A stretch of 20,060 nucleotides of DNA, from the NCBI GenBank assembly GCA_003449595.1, contig DMHB01000084.1, positions 1 to 20,060 on the forward strand, written 5' to 3'. The notes under the pieces are model-generated. The model had not been told where the DNA came from. It made no database searches and was given only the letters and a program-made list of their open reading frames with translations. Each line of letters starts with the position of its first letter. Position 1 is the stretch's first letter. Both the position numbers and the translations under genes were made by a program. The stretch is from Microscillaceae bacterium. GTDB lineage: Bacteria > Bacteroidota > Bacteroidia > Cytophagales > Microscillaceae. Of this stretch, positions 1 to 5,585 are shown one piece after another.

Positions 1-475
1 ACAATCGGTTCTGTCTGCATAAACTACTCAAAATATCAATTATATTACCCGTATGGTTTTCTAAGCAAAATTTTCCGCCTTTGTGGATAAACTTCAAAGC
101 TAAGTTTCCTAACTCTTGTTTATTGATGCGTTTGTCTTGACTAATTTCGCTTAAGAATGCTGAAATTTGCTGTTCGTCCATTGAGTATCGGTAGTCGTAG
201 CGCCACTTTTTTTTCACAAAGTCATAAAGTGAAGTAGGAGCTTCAGCAGCAAACAATCCTTTGGCTTTGCGTCTTATTTTTTCATTGTGATGAAATAAAG
301 AAAGCGCTAAGAGTCTTGTTAGCAAAGTTTCGGGCACACCGCCCCCTTTTAGTAAAGCCAAGCCCAAGAAAATATCTTCTTCTGAGTCGCTCTCCAACAT
401 CCAGCGAAGTTTGTCTAAGCCGGCTGGCACAAAAGGCACATCTTTAGCAGAAAGATATTGTTTAATTTTTTTCAT
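1..475 (-). CDS. Partial helical-repeat-like protein, unknown function (C-terminus beyond left edge)
   Basis: I translated an open frame of 158 codons without a stop from an ATG at 475 down to base 2, so the gene continues past the left edge. The N-terminus begins MKKIKQYLSAKDVPFVPAG. It is followed by amphipathic helical segments such as DIFLGLALLKGGGVPETLL and LLALSLFHHNEKIRRKAKGL, a pattern that resembles HEAT/ARM-like repeats or the helical N-terminal region seen in some Bacteroidetes leucine-rich-repeat proteins. There is no signal peptide, so a cytoplasmic protein is likely. Charge and codon use look like real coding sequence. No catalytic motif is visible in the part present. I do not recognise the family with confidence, and the repeat assignment is inference from the helix pattern only. 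Confidence 0.72.
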   Translation of the reverse strand, partial: MKKIKQYLSAKDVPFVPAGLDKLRWMLESDSEEDIFLGLALLKGGGVPETLLTRLLALSLFHHNEKIRRKAKGLFAAEAPTSLYDFVKKKWRYDYRYSMDEQQISAFLSEISQDKRINKQELGNLALKFIHKGGKFCLENHTGNIIDILSSLCRQNRL

Positions 476-669
476 ATAGTTGGATTGAAAGTTAGGTAAG
501 ATGTCGCAAACTGACAATACAGAAAGTATTGGTAATATTTTACGCTCTGTGGTTTGTTGTAGGTTGTAGGCGAAAGATTCTACAAAGTGCCAAAGTAACA
601 CTGATAAACAACAACTTGATGGCACAATTAATGAAAAAATGGCGAAATAAAAAATGATGTTCGTGTTTT

Positions 670-706
670 TAAAAAGAAAAAGCTCAAGATTTGGTCATCT
701 TGAGCT
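670..706 (-). terminator. Intrinsic terminator after the thioredoxin-like gene
   Basis: A perfect 10-bp inverted repeat (AGCTCAAGAT at 681-690 and ATCTTGAGCT at 697-706) closes a 6-nt loop. Read on the minus strand it is followed by TTTTTCTTTTT (670-680). It lies 45 nt beyond the stop codon of the gene ending at 752, so it most likely ends that transcript. Confidence 0.88.
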
Positions 707-751
707 GTGAGTTGTATATATAATTAGCGCAGCCAACAGGGTTGGTATAGA

Positions 752-1219
752 CTACTTTTTTTCAGTAGTTTTAGATGGCTGCTCACCTATCCAAAGGGCA
801 GATTTACCACTTTTTTCAGGAGTGGTTGTTTCCAAAGCCCCCATCAACAGCTGGGTCATTTCGGTGAAGCTTACTTGCTCAGTCAATTTAGCGATTGCTT
901 TGCGGGTAGTAAAATCGTACAGCATTACAAAACCCACTCCTTTTTGGCTGAAGGCTACTTCATCGATACCCAAGGCTGCTACCATCAGGGCAGCTTGGTA
1001 CTTGGTTGTGTTGTTGGTAAAATCCAACGTAACGAACAATACTTCTTTGCCATCGAAACGGTTTTTCAGGTTGTTAAACTTCTGTAACATCCCGGCGCTT
1101 GCTTCGCTCCAAGTGGCATAATGGAAAACAGCCAGTACTTTAGGCATCACGAAAGCAGGATGCTTTTTTTTCTTCTTGGCAGCTTTCGGCTTGTTAAGGT
1201 TAAACCATTTGAACATCAT
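752..1219 (-). CDS. Thioredoxin-fold protein lacking the CxxC active site
   Basis: This 155-residue cytoplasmic protein has a short lysine-rich N-terminus (KPKAAKKKKKHP) and then a thioredoxin-like beta-alpha-beta core: PKVLAVFHYATWSEASAGML, then KEVLFVTLDFTNN, then GVGFVMLYDF. The position normally holding W-C-x-x-C reads W-S-E-A-S, so both redox cysteines are serines, and the usual cis-proline before the third strand is also absent. A disulfide-exchange role is therefore unlikely; a binding or scaffolding role is inference. The frame is open to a start at 1264, but that extension would run through a terminator hairpin at 1246-1286. I therefore place the start at the tandem ATG pair at 1219/1216. 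An intrinsic terminator follows the stop. Fold assignment is by pattern only. Confidence 0.75.
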   Translation of the reverse strand: MMFKWFNLNKPKAAKKKKKHPAFVMPKVLAVFHYATWSEASAGMLQKFNNLKNRFDGKEVLFVTLDFTNNTTKYQAALMVAALGIDEVAFSQKGVGFVMLYDFTTRKAIAKLTEQVSFTEMTQLLMGALETTTPEKSGKSALWIGEQPSKTTEKK

Positions 1220-1245
1220 AACCTTGTCATTTAATTGTGAATAAA

Positions 1246-1286
1246 AACAAAAAAACCCGGACACTGTATCAGAAGCGCCCGGGTTT
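1246..1286 (-). terminator. Intrinsic terminator after the 49-residue ORF
   Basis: Arms AAACCCGG (1253-1260) and CCGGGTTT (1279-1286) pair over 8 bp with an 18-nt loop. On the minus strand the stem is followed by TTTTTTTGTTTTT. It lies 22 nt past the stop codon of the small ORF at 1309-1458 and upstream of the thioredoxin-like gene, so it separates the two as transcription units. Confidence 0.78.
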
Positions 1287-1308
1287 CAAAAATATTGGTA
1301 AAAAGAGA

Positions 1309-1458
1309 TCAATAACGTCTCTTGTCATATTCTGAATTGTTGCTCGACCATGCAACCCCGCGCTCCTGCGGCGCAATACCACCATCTTTTTCAGCCCTTA
1401 CAGTGCGTTCGCTGTTGGTTGAGAAGTGGTACAAAAGAAATGAAACTACGAGTTGCAT
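1309..1458 (-). CDS. Small ORF, 49 residues, unknown function
   Basis: An ATG at 1458 opens 49 codons ending in TGA at 1309. The product starts MQLVVSFLLYHFSTNSERTV, continues with a charged stretch containing RAEKDGGIAPQERG, and ends SNNSEYDKRRY. The first 11 residues are hydrophobic but too short for a confident membrane helix or signal peptide. A good intrinsic terminator follows 22 nt downstream on the same strand, which supports a real short transcript. It could instead be the trace of a non-coding RNA. I do not recognise the sequence. It is divergent from the hydrolase gene that starts at 1616. Confidence 0.5.
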   Translation of the reverse strand: MQLVVSFLLYHFSTNSERTVRAEKDGGIAPQERGVAWSSNNSEYDKRRY

Positions 1459-1550
1459 ATTTGAAAATTTTTTAATGGTTTGCTGAAAATCGATGCAAGT
1501 TTAACTGATTTGTTTGGGAAAGCCAATTTATTTTGAAAATATTTTTATTT

Positions 1551-1582
1551 TTTCTTTCTATTCCTTGCAAAGATTAACTTTA
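1551..1582 (+). promoter_or_regulatory. Possible Bacteroidetes-type promoter of the hydrolase gene
   Basis: TTTC at 1551-1554, 20 nt, then TAACTTTA at 1575-1582. This is one mismatch from each half of the Bacteroidetes consensus (TTTG, 19-21 nt, TAnnTTTG). It would place the transcript start near 1588, about 28 nt before the ATG at 1616, and so argues against the longer reading frame from 1514. Weak match in AT-rich DNA. Confidence 0.3.
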
Positions 1583-1615
1583 AATGTTCTATTTCACCTT
1601 TTCAAATTTTTCTGT

Positions 1616-2425
1616 ATGCCAACCCTACTTGTAAACCATTGCAATTTGTATTATGAAGAAGCAGGCCAAGGATCTGAAACCATTGTGTTTGCACACGGGC
1701 TGCTGTGGAGCCATAAAATGTTTCATAAACAAGTAGCACATTTCAAAGACCGATACCGCGTCATAGCTTATGACCACCGCGGGCAAGGCCAAAGTGAGGT
1801 TACTCCGCAAGCAGCCGACTACGATATGGATAGCATTTATGCCGATGCCATAGGATTGATTACCCAGCTATGCCCCAACCAAAAAGTACACTTTGCAGGT
1901 TTGTCTATGGGCGGATTCGTCGGAATGCGTTTAGCAGCGCGCCGTCCCGACTTATTGAAGTCATTGATTTTGATAGAAACTTCTGCCGAAGCCGAACCAC
2001 TCGAAAATGTACCTCGCTACCGCACACTCAATGGCATTGTCAAATGGCTGGGGGCTTGGGCTGTTAAAAAGCCAGTAATGAAAATTATGTTTGGGCAAGA
2101 TTTTTTACAAGATCCGGCTCGTCAAGAAGAAAGAAAATTTTGGGCTAAACAACTAACCAACAACAAAAGCAACATTACCAAGGCGGTGCAAGGGGTAATA
2201 GATAGAAAGCCTGTTTTAGACGAGTTGGCAGCCATACAAATACCTACACTGATTATGGTCGGCGATCAAGATGTGGCTACTGTTCCTGCCAAAGCCGAAA
2301 AAATTCATCAACATATTGCTCATTCAAAATTGGTTTACATCAAAGGAGCTGGACACACTTCAAGCGTAGAAGAACCTGCGCAAGTCAACCAAGCCATTGA
2401 CGCGTTCTTGGCAGGTTTGGGTTAA
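1616..2425 (+). CDS. Alpha/beta-fold hydrolase
   Basis: This 269-residue protein has the usual length for a single-domain alpha/beta hydrolase. The oxyanion region is VFAHGLLWSHKMF (about 25-36), and YDHRGQGQS (52-60) is the typical strand-4 turn. The nucleophile elbow is G-L-S-M-G-G with Ser97. The acid is Asp219 in VGDQDVATVP and the base is His247 in GAGHTSSVEEP. The complete triad and overall layout resemble 3-oxoadipate enol-lactonase and related esterases, but the substrate cannot be read from sequence. It is probably cytoplasmic. The frame extends upstream to 1514 with an unlikely AT-rich leader, so I chose the ATG at 1616, where family similarity begins (MPTLLVNHCNLYYEEAG). It precedes the TonB receptor, which has its own promoter. 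Confidence 0.9.
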   Translation: MPTLLVNHCNLYYEEAGQGSETIVFAHGLLWSHKMFHKQVAHFKDRYRVIAYDHRGQGQSEVTPQAADYDMDSIYADAIGLITQLCPNQKVHFAGLSMGGFVGMRLAARRPDLLKSLILIETSAEAEPLENVPRYRTLNGIVKWLGAWAVKKPVMKIMFGQDFLQDPARQEERKFWAKQLTNNKSNITKAVQGVIDRKPVLDELAAIQIPTLIMVGDQDVATVPAKAEKIHQHIAHSKLVYIKGAGHTSSVEEPAQVNQAIDAFLAGLG

Positions 2426-2499
2426 TTTGTCCTCGCGGCATGCTTATCGGTATAAATTGGCTTCTTGCCCAACGAAGGGATAACTATTTTTACATCTTT

Positions 2500-2520
2500 A
2501 TTTGCAACAATGTTGCAAAT
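2500..2520. promoter_or_regulatory. Perfect 21-bp palindromic operator (Fur/Zur-like candidate)
   Basis: Arms ATTTGCAACA (2500-2509) and TGTTGCAAAT (2511-2520) are exact reverse complements around a single central base. The 10-1-10 geometry suits a dimeric repressor. The left arm contains the -33 element (TTTG, 2501-2504) of the receptor promoter. The regulator is not identified from sequence. Zur, a Fur-family zinc repressor, is the first candidate because the downstream gene resembles ZnuD-type zinc receptors. Confidence 0.78.
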
Positions 2521-2533
2521 AGAATTATATTTG
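2501..2533 (+). promoter_or_regulatory. Bacteroidetes-type promoter of the TonB receptor gene
   Basis: TTTG at 2501-2504, a 21-nt spacer, and TATATTTG at 2526-2533 match the Bacteroidetes -33/-7 consensus exactly. The expected transcript start is near 2538-2541, giving a very short leader if translation starts at 2550. Both core elements lie inside the same 9-mer, ATTTGCAAC (2500-2508 and 2529-2537), which is also the operator half-site. Confidence 0.68.
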
Positions 2534-2539
2534 CAACTC

Positions 2540-2560
2540 TTCTGAAACATTGTTGCAAAT
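2540..2560. promoter_or_regulatory. Second, imperfect operator palindrome
   Basis: The right arm TGTTGCAAAT (2551-2560) repeats the first operator's right arm exactly 40 bp downstream. The left arm (2540-2549) matches the palindrome at 7 of 10 positions around a centre at 2550. It covers the likely transcript start and the first possible start codon of the receptor gene. Forty base pairs is close to four helical turns, so both sites would face the same side of the DNA. Confidence 0.55.
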
Positions 2561-4910
2561 TAGGAACTTGGCAAAGCACTTTTTTTCTTTTATTTTTTTA
2601 GGGTATATGCTCTTGGTGGGTAGCCAAAGAGCTTATGCGCAAAGTTGCACGGTAACTTTGGAAGGCAGTGTGTTGGATGAAAACGACCAGCCGGTTGTTG
2701 CCGCACAACTAATAATTTTGGGAAACCAGCAAGGAGTCATTACCGATACTACTGGATATTTCAGGCTTCATCATCTGTGTCCGCATACTACTTACACACT
2801 CCAGATCACAATGCTTGGCTTCGATAGCCAAGAATTGTTGCTCCCAGTAGGACATCAAGCTCCGCCAAAGCTTCAAATCAAGCTTAATACTTCTTCAAAA
2901 ACATTAGATGAGGTAACGGTGGCTGCCCAAAAAGAAAGCGATTGGATGAGCCTACCACAGCAAACTTTGACAGCCGAGCAGCTGGCGAAATCGTCGGGCA
3001 AACCTTTGGCCGAAATGCTTAAAGAAGTCAGTGGGGTAAGTAGCCTAACGACAGGGGCATCGATATCCAAACCGGTTATTCACGGGTTGTATAGCAATCG
3101 GGTGTTGATACTGAACAATGGCATCCGCCAAGAGGGCCAGCAATGGGGTTCGGAACATGCCCCTGAAATTGACCCTTTTGTAGCCAGCCAACTGACCGTT
3201 ATCAAAGGAGCGGCCTCGGTGCGTTATGGCGCTGAGGCGATGGGAGGAGTGATTTTGGTCAATCCGGCGGCTTTGCCTTACGGGATGCGGGGGAGTGGGC
3301 AGGCCACAATAGTAGGCAGTAGCAATGGCCGCCAAGGCATTTTTTCGGGGTGGGTCGAGTCGGGATTTGGCAAACGCAAACAATGGGCGGCGCGCTTGCA
3401 GGCTACTTCAAAAAATGTAGGAACCCTCCAAAGCCCTGACTATTACTTGGCCAACACAGCTTTCCAAGAGTTTAATTTTTCGGGCGCAGTAGGGTTCAAA
3501 CAAGAAAAACGCGGCATCGAAATATTTTTCAGCAGATTTACTACTTCTTTGGGTATTTTTCGAGCCGCTCATATTGGTAATCTCACCGATTTAGAAGCAG
3601 CCATCAACAGCCCTCGGCCTTTGTTTGAAGGTCAATTTACTTACGATATTGCCAATCCACGGCAAAAAATTGAGCATAATCTACTGAAAGTCAATGCTTT
3701 TTATAAAATCCCGAAATTAGGTTTGCTGCAAATCCAATATGGCTGGCAAATCAATACGCGGCAAGAGTTTGACATTCGGATTGGGGGGCGTTTCAACATA
3801 CCGGCCTTGAATATGGAGTTACAAACCCATACGTTGGAATTGGCTGTAGAACGGCCATCTTCCAACAAATGGAAGGGTAGTTGGGGTTTGCAAGGGCTTT
3901 TGCAATTCAATAGCAATGTGCCCGGCACCGGGGTAAGACCTTTGGTGCCCAATTTCGATAACTATGGCATTGGCTTATTTTGGACTGAGAAAAGAGTAGG
4001 TGATAAATGGGATTGGGAGTTTGGATTGCGGTACGATTATCGGTTTTTGAGTGTGCTGCGGTTCGACACACAAGACAACTTGCTCAACCCGAGATTTAAT
4101 TTTCAAAATATCTCGGCCAGTGTAGGAGCGCACCGGCATTGGGAAAATGGGATTACTTGGCGCAACAATATTGGCACTGCGTGGCGGCCTCCCCAAGCCT
4201 ACGAACTTTATAGCCAAGGGCTTCACCACGGGGCGGCGGCACTTGAATTTGGCGACGAAAACCTCCGTGCCGAACAAGCCTACCAAACTTCTTCGACTTG
4301 GCAAGTTCAGCGCAAACGCATAGACATCGAAATCGGGTTGTACGCAAACTACATCAACAATTATATTTTTCTGAATCCTGAATTACCCCCTGCACTAACG
4401 ATTCGCGGGGCATTTCCGGTGTTCAATTTCCGACAAACCGATGCGCTGCTCGCAGGGGTTGATTTGATAGCTAAATACCGATTTGTAAAAGTAGGCTTTG
4501 TCCAAGCCAAGGCAGCTTTGATAAGGGCGAGGGATGTTCGCAACCAGCGTTTTTTGCCATTCATTCCGGCAGACCGCTACGAAGTTACGGCTGGCTGCCA
4601 ATGGGAGGAAGTAGGCCAATGGCAAGATATTATTGCTGCTTTTACGCTTCAGCACGTCTTACAGCAGTTTCGGGTAGAGCCTAACAGCGATTATGCGCCT
4701 CCTCCGCCAACTTATACTTTGCTCAATTTTCAGGCAGGGGTAACCAAGCAATGGAATGGGCATCGATTGGCTTTCAGTTTTATGGTAGAAAACATACTCA
4801 ACATACGCTACCGAGACTATATGAACCGGTTTCGTTATTTCGGCGACGAAATAGGAAGAAACTTCACGGTTCGATTACTATGGACTTTTGGACAAAAAGC
4901 AAAAAAATAA
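2550..4910 (+). CDS. TonB-dependent outer-membrane receptor, ZnuD-like (putative metal uptake)
   Basis: This 786-residue outer-membrane protein has three recognisable parts. A signal peptide ends near residue 31 (RAYA-Q). A carboxypeptidase-regulatory-like domain spans about 33-110 (LEGSVLDENDQPVVAAQLII, DTTGYFRLHHL). The plug covers about 115-235 (LDEVTVAAQK, VIHGLYSNRVLILNNG, HAPEIDPF, VIKGAASVRYGAEAMGGVI), and a 22-strand-type barrel runs to the C-terminus. The segment ELYSQGLHHGAAALEFGDEN resembles the zinc receptor ZnuD and its relatives, so zinc or another transition metal is the likely cargo; this is inference. The start is uncertain: TTG codons at 2550, 2553 and 2568 all give a good signal peptide, while the first ATG (2607) would give a poor one without basic residues. 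The lipoprotein gene follows after 41 nt, so co-transcription is expected, under the operator-covered promoter at 2500-2560. Confidence 0.93.
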   Translation: MLQIRNLAKHFFSFIFLGYMLLVGSQRAYAQSCTVTLEGSVLDENDQPVVAAQLIILGNQQGVITDTTGYFRLHHLCPHTTYTLQITMLGFDSQELLLPVGHQAPPKLQIKLNTSSKTLDEVTVAAQKESDWMSLPQQTLTAEQLAKSSGKPLAEMLKEVSGVSSLTTGASISKPVIHGLYSNRVLILNNGIRQEGQQWGSEHAPEIDPFVASQLTVIKGAASVRYGAEAMGGVILVNPAALPYGMRGSGQATIVGSSNGRQGIFSGWVESGFGKRKQWAARLQATSKNVGTLQSPDYYLANTAFQEFNFSGAVGFKQEKRGIEIFFSRFTTSLGIFRAAHIGNLTDLEAAINSPRPLFEGQFTYDIANPRQKIEHNLLKVNAFYKIPKLGLLQIQYGWQINTRQEFDIRIGGRFNIPALNMELQTHTLELAVERPSSNKWKGSWGLQGLLQFNSNVPGTGVRPLVPNFDNYGIGLFWTEKRVGDKWDWEFGLRYDYRFLSVLRFDTQDNLLNPRFNFQNISASVGAHRHWENGITWRNNIGTAWRPPQAYELYSQGLHHGAAALEFGDENLRAEQAYQTSSTWQVQRKRIDIEIGLYANYINNYIFLNPELPPALTIRGAFPVFNFRQTDALLAGVDLIAKYRFVKVGFVQAKAALIRARDVRNQRFLPFIPADRYEVTAGCQWEEVGQWQDIIAAFTLQHVLQQFRVEPNSDYAPPPPTYTLLNFQAGVTKQWNGHRLAFSFMVENILNIRYRDYMNRFRYFGDEIGRNFTVRLLWTFGQKAKK

Positions 4911-4951
4911 ATTTTTATGGTAATATTTTCACAAGTTAAATTTTAATCCTT

Positions 4952-5527
4952 ATGTACAAATTCACAAGAACCCTGTTGCTTTTATGGATGGTTGGCGTAG
5001 CCTTTACAAGCTGCCGCAAAAAAAATGATCCTAAACCTGAGAACCCCGAAGAAGAAATCAACCGATTGGTGATGACTTTTACCCCTGTTGCCGGTGGAGC
5101 CCCTATTGTATTTCGTTATGAAGATTTGGACGGACCTGGTGGCAACGCGCCTGTATTGACCAATCCTCCATTGCAGGCAAACCGACAGTATAATGTAGCG
5201 ATACAAGTTTTCAAAGTGAAATCGACCGGCGAGGTAGAAGAAAAAACACCTGAAGTTTTGACTGAAGGGGATGAACACCAATTTTTCTTCCGCGCTACTG
5301 CCGGGCTGAATTTAACATTTAGCTACACTGATGTAGATAAAAATCAGCGCCCCATAGGATTGTCAACCAGATTTACGACAGGCAATGCAAGTTCGGGCAG
5401 TTTGACCGTTATTCTGCGCCACGAGTTAAATAAAGCTGCTGCTGGGGTTGCTGCCGGTGATGCGACCAATGCCGGGGGTGAAACAGATATAGAAACTACT
5501 CCACCCTTTGCTGTAACCATCCAATAA
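4952..5527 (+). CDS. Lipoprotein paired with the TonB receptor
   Basis: This 191-residue protein has a lipoprotein signal (MYKFTRTLLLLWMVGVAFTS then Cys21). The mature part has the pattern NRLVMTFTPVAGGAPIVFRY, DLDGPGGNAPVL, EGDEHQFFFRAT, SGSLTVILRHELNKAAAGV and ends NAGGETDIETTPPFAVTIQ. I recall close relatives in many Bacteroidetes beside TonB-dependent receptors, sometimes labelled as a type 1 periplasmic-binding-fold protein. The fold label is not obvious here and the function is unproven. The position 41 nt behind the receptor and before a terminator indicates one operon, so a partner role in substrate capture is likely. The residues after the lipid cysteine (RKKND) lack the acidic surface-export signal of many Bacteroidetes, so a periplasm-facing location is possible. 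Confidence 0.88.
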   Translation: MYKFTRTLLLLWMVGVAFTSCRKKNDPKPENPEEEINRLVMTFTPVAGGAPIVFRYEDLDGPGGNAPVLTNPPLQANRQYNVAIQVFKVKSTGEVEEKTPEVLTEGDEHQFFFRATAGLNLTFSYTDVDKNQRPIGLSTRFTTGNASSGSLTVILRHELNKAAAGVAAGDATNAGGETDIETTPPFAVTIQ

Positions 5528-5551
5528 GCTTAGTTTGCTAAAACTACCACC

Positions 5552-5585
5552 AAGCAGATGTTTGAAAAGACATCTGCTTTTTATT
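5552..5585 (+). terminator. Intrinsic terminator of the receptor-lipoprotein operon
   Basis: A perfect 10-bp stem, AAGCAGATGT (5552-5561) with ACATCTGCTT (5570-5579), an 8-nt loop, and a T-rich tail (5577-5585). It sits 24 nt after the lipoprotein stop codon. The tail overlaps the end of the convergent RNase R gene. On the minus strand there is no T tract, so it should act in one direction. Confidence 0.9.

Noticed and set aside
822..1121. Plus-strand open frames of up to about 100 codons opposite the thioredoxin-like gene, and similar antisense frames opposite rnr, the receptor, kdsB and ltaE.
   Set aside because: They are antisense shadows of clear genes, with no family similarity and no separate signals.
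1514..1615. An N-terminal extension of the hydrolase starting at 1514.
   Set aside because: The extension is AT-rich and Phe-rich, does not resemble the family, and overlaps a possible promoter at 1551-1582.
2510..2545. An 11-codon frame (ATG at the centre of the first palindrome, TGA at 2543-2545) that could be a leader peptide.
   Set aside because: The ATG lies upstream of the predicted transcript start (near 2538-2541) and arises from the palindrome itself, so it is probably not transcribed.
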